NCBI GenBank assembly: GCA_012799075.1
Contig: JAAZLZ010000133.1
Coordinates: 1 to 6,385 of the forward strand
Source: Bacillota bacterium
Lineage (GTDB): Bacteria > Bacillota > Limnochordia > JAAZLZ01
Direction: 5' to 3'
DNA: 6,385 bases
Part shown: positions 6,206 to 6,385 of the stretch, one piece after another
How positions within the stretch are numbered: the first letter of the stretch is position 1
Layout of the letters: every line of letters begins with the position of its first letter
Notes under the pieces: generated by a model
Databases searched by the model: none
Told to the model about the DNA's origin: nothing
What the model saw: the letters and a program-made list of their open reading frames with translations, nothing else
Translations under genes and position numbers: made by a program

Positions 6206-6234
6206 TTGACAGGGATTAGGTCCCATGCTATAAT
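6206..6234 (+). promoter_or_regulatory. Consensus sigma-A promoter of the rRNA operon
   Basis: -35 TTGACA (6206-6211) and -10 TATAAT (6229-6234) match the consensus exactly with the ideal 17-nt spacer, plus TGC before the -10. Transcription should start near 6241, about 60 nt before mature 16S. I see no second promoter in tandem and no clear A/T-rich UP element upstream. Confidence 0.92.
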
Positions 6235-6240
6235 GACATT

Positions 6241-6301
6241 CGCCGGGAGGAACCGGCATTGCACCTTGAAAACCAAACAGCGCATCGATGAGTTTAAGGT
6301 T
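6241..6301 (+). other. Pre-16S rRNA leader
   Basis: Short transcribed leader removed during 16S maturation. It starts with a small hairpin GCCGG (6242-6246) / CCGGC (6253-6257), then CCTTGAAAACCAAACAG (6263-6279), which resembles the TTGAAAACT-type segment common in Bacillota rRNA leaders and related to boxA antitermination signals. The partner strand of the processing stem is outside the window. Confidence 0.6.

Positions 6302-6385
<84 letters not shown>

Overview
The window looks like chromosome of an endospore-forming Bacillota (Firmicutes), probably a Clostridia-like or other deep-branching lineage of moderately high GC. The evidence is a YunB-family sporulation protein, a T-box riboswitch with classical sigma-A promoters, MutS2, and a 16S rRNA 5' end of Firmicutes type. 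I cannot name the genus.

Layout. Positions 1-1628 (+) carry the C-terminal two thirds of mutS2 (ATPase, coiled linker, Smr domain), cut at the left edge. Six bases later, a class A penicillin-binding protein (PBP1A family, 1635-3710) ends convergently on the minus strand; it begins with a TTG codon. Positions 3711-3906 are a divergent promoter region: a minus-strand promoter (TTGTCC / TATAAT) for the PBP, with a 14-bp perfect palindrome in its leader, and a plus-strand promoter (TTGCGC / TACAAT) for tyrS. Positions about 3907-4153 are a full T-box leader with tyrosine specifier UAC, a Stem IIA/B pseudoknot, an antiterminator and a competing terminator. tyrS (4171-5376, TTG start) encodes a KMSKS-type tyrosyl-tRNA synthetase with an S4 domain. 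yunB (5426-6121) follows after 49 bp. A consensus sigma-A promoter (6206-6234) then drives an rRNA operon whose 16S gene starts near 6302 and runs off the right edge.

How it works together. mutS2, the PBP, tyrS and the rRNA operon are housekeeping functions: recombination control or ribosome rescue, wall synthesis, and translation. yunB is the developmental gene among them. The most interesting signal is in the 49-bp tyrS-yunB gap. A sigma-E-like promoter overlaps the tyrS stop codon. Around its -10 box lies an 8-bp GC-rich inverted repeat whose right arm is the yunB Shine-Dalgarno sequence. RNA reading through from tyrS should fold and hide the yunB ribosome binding site. RNA started at the sporulation promoter lacks the left arm and should be translated. 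This would be a compact switch keeping a sporulation protein silent during vegetative read-through. No mobile elements, CRISPR arrays, tRNAs or phage genes are visible.
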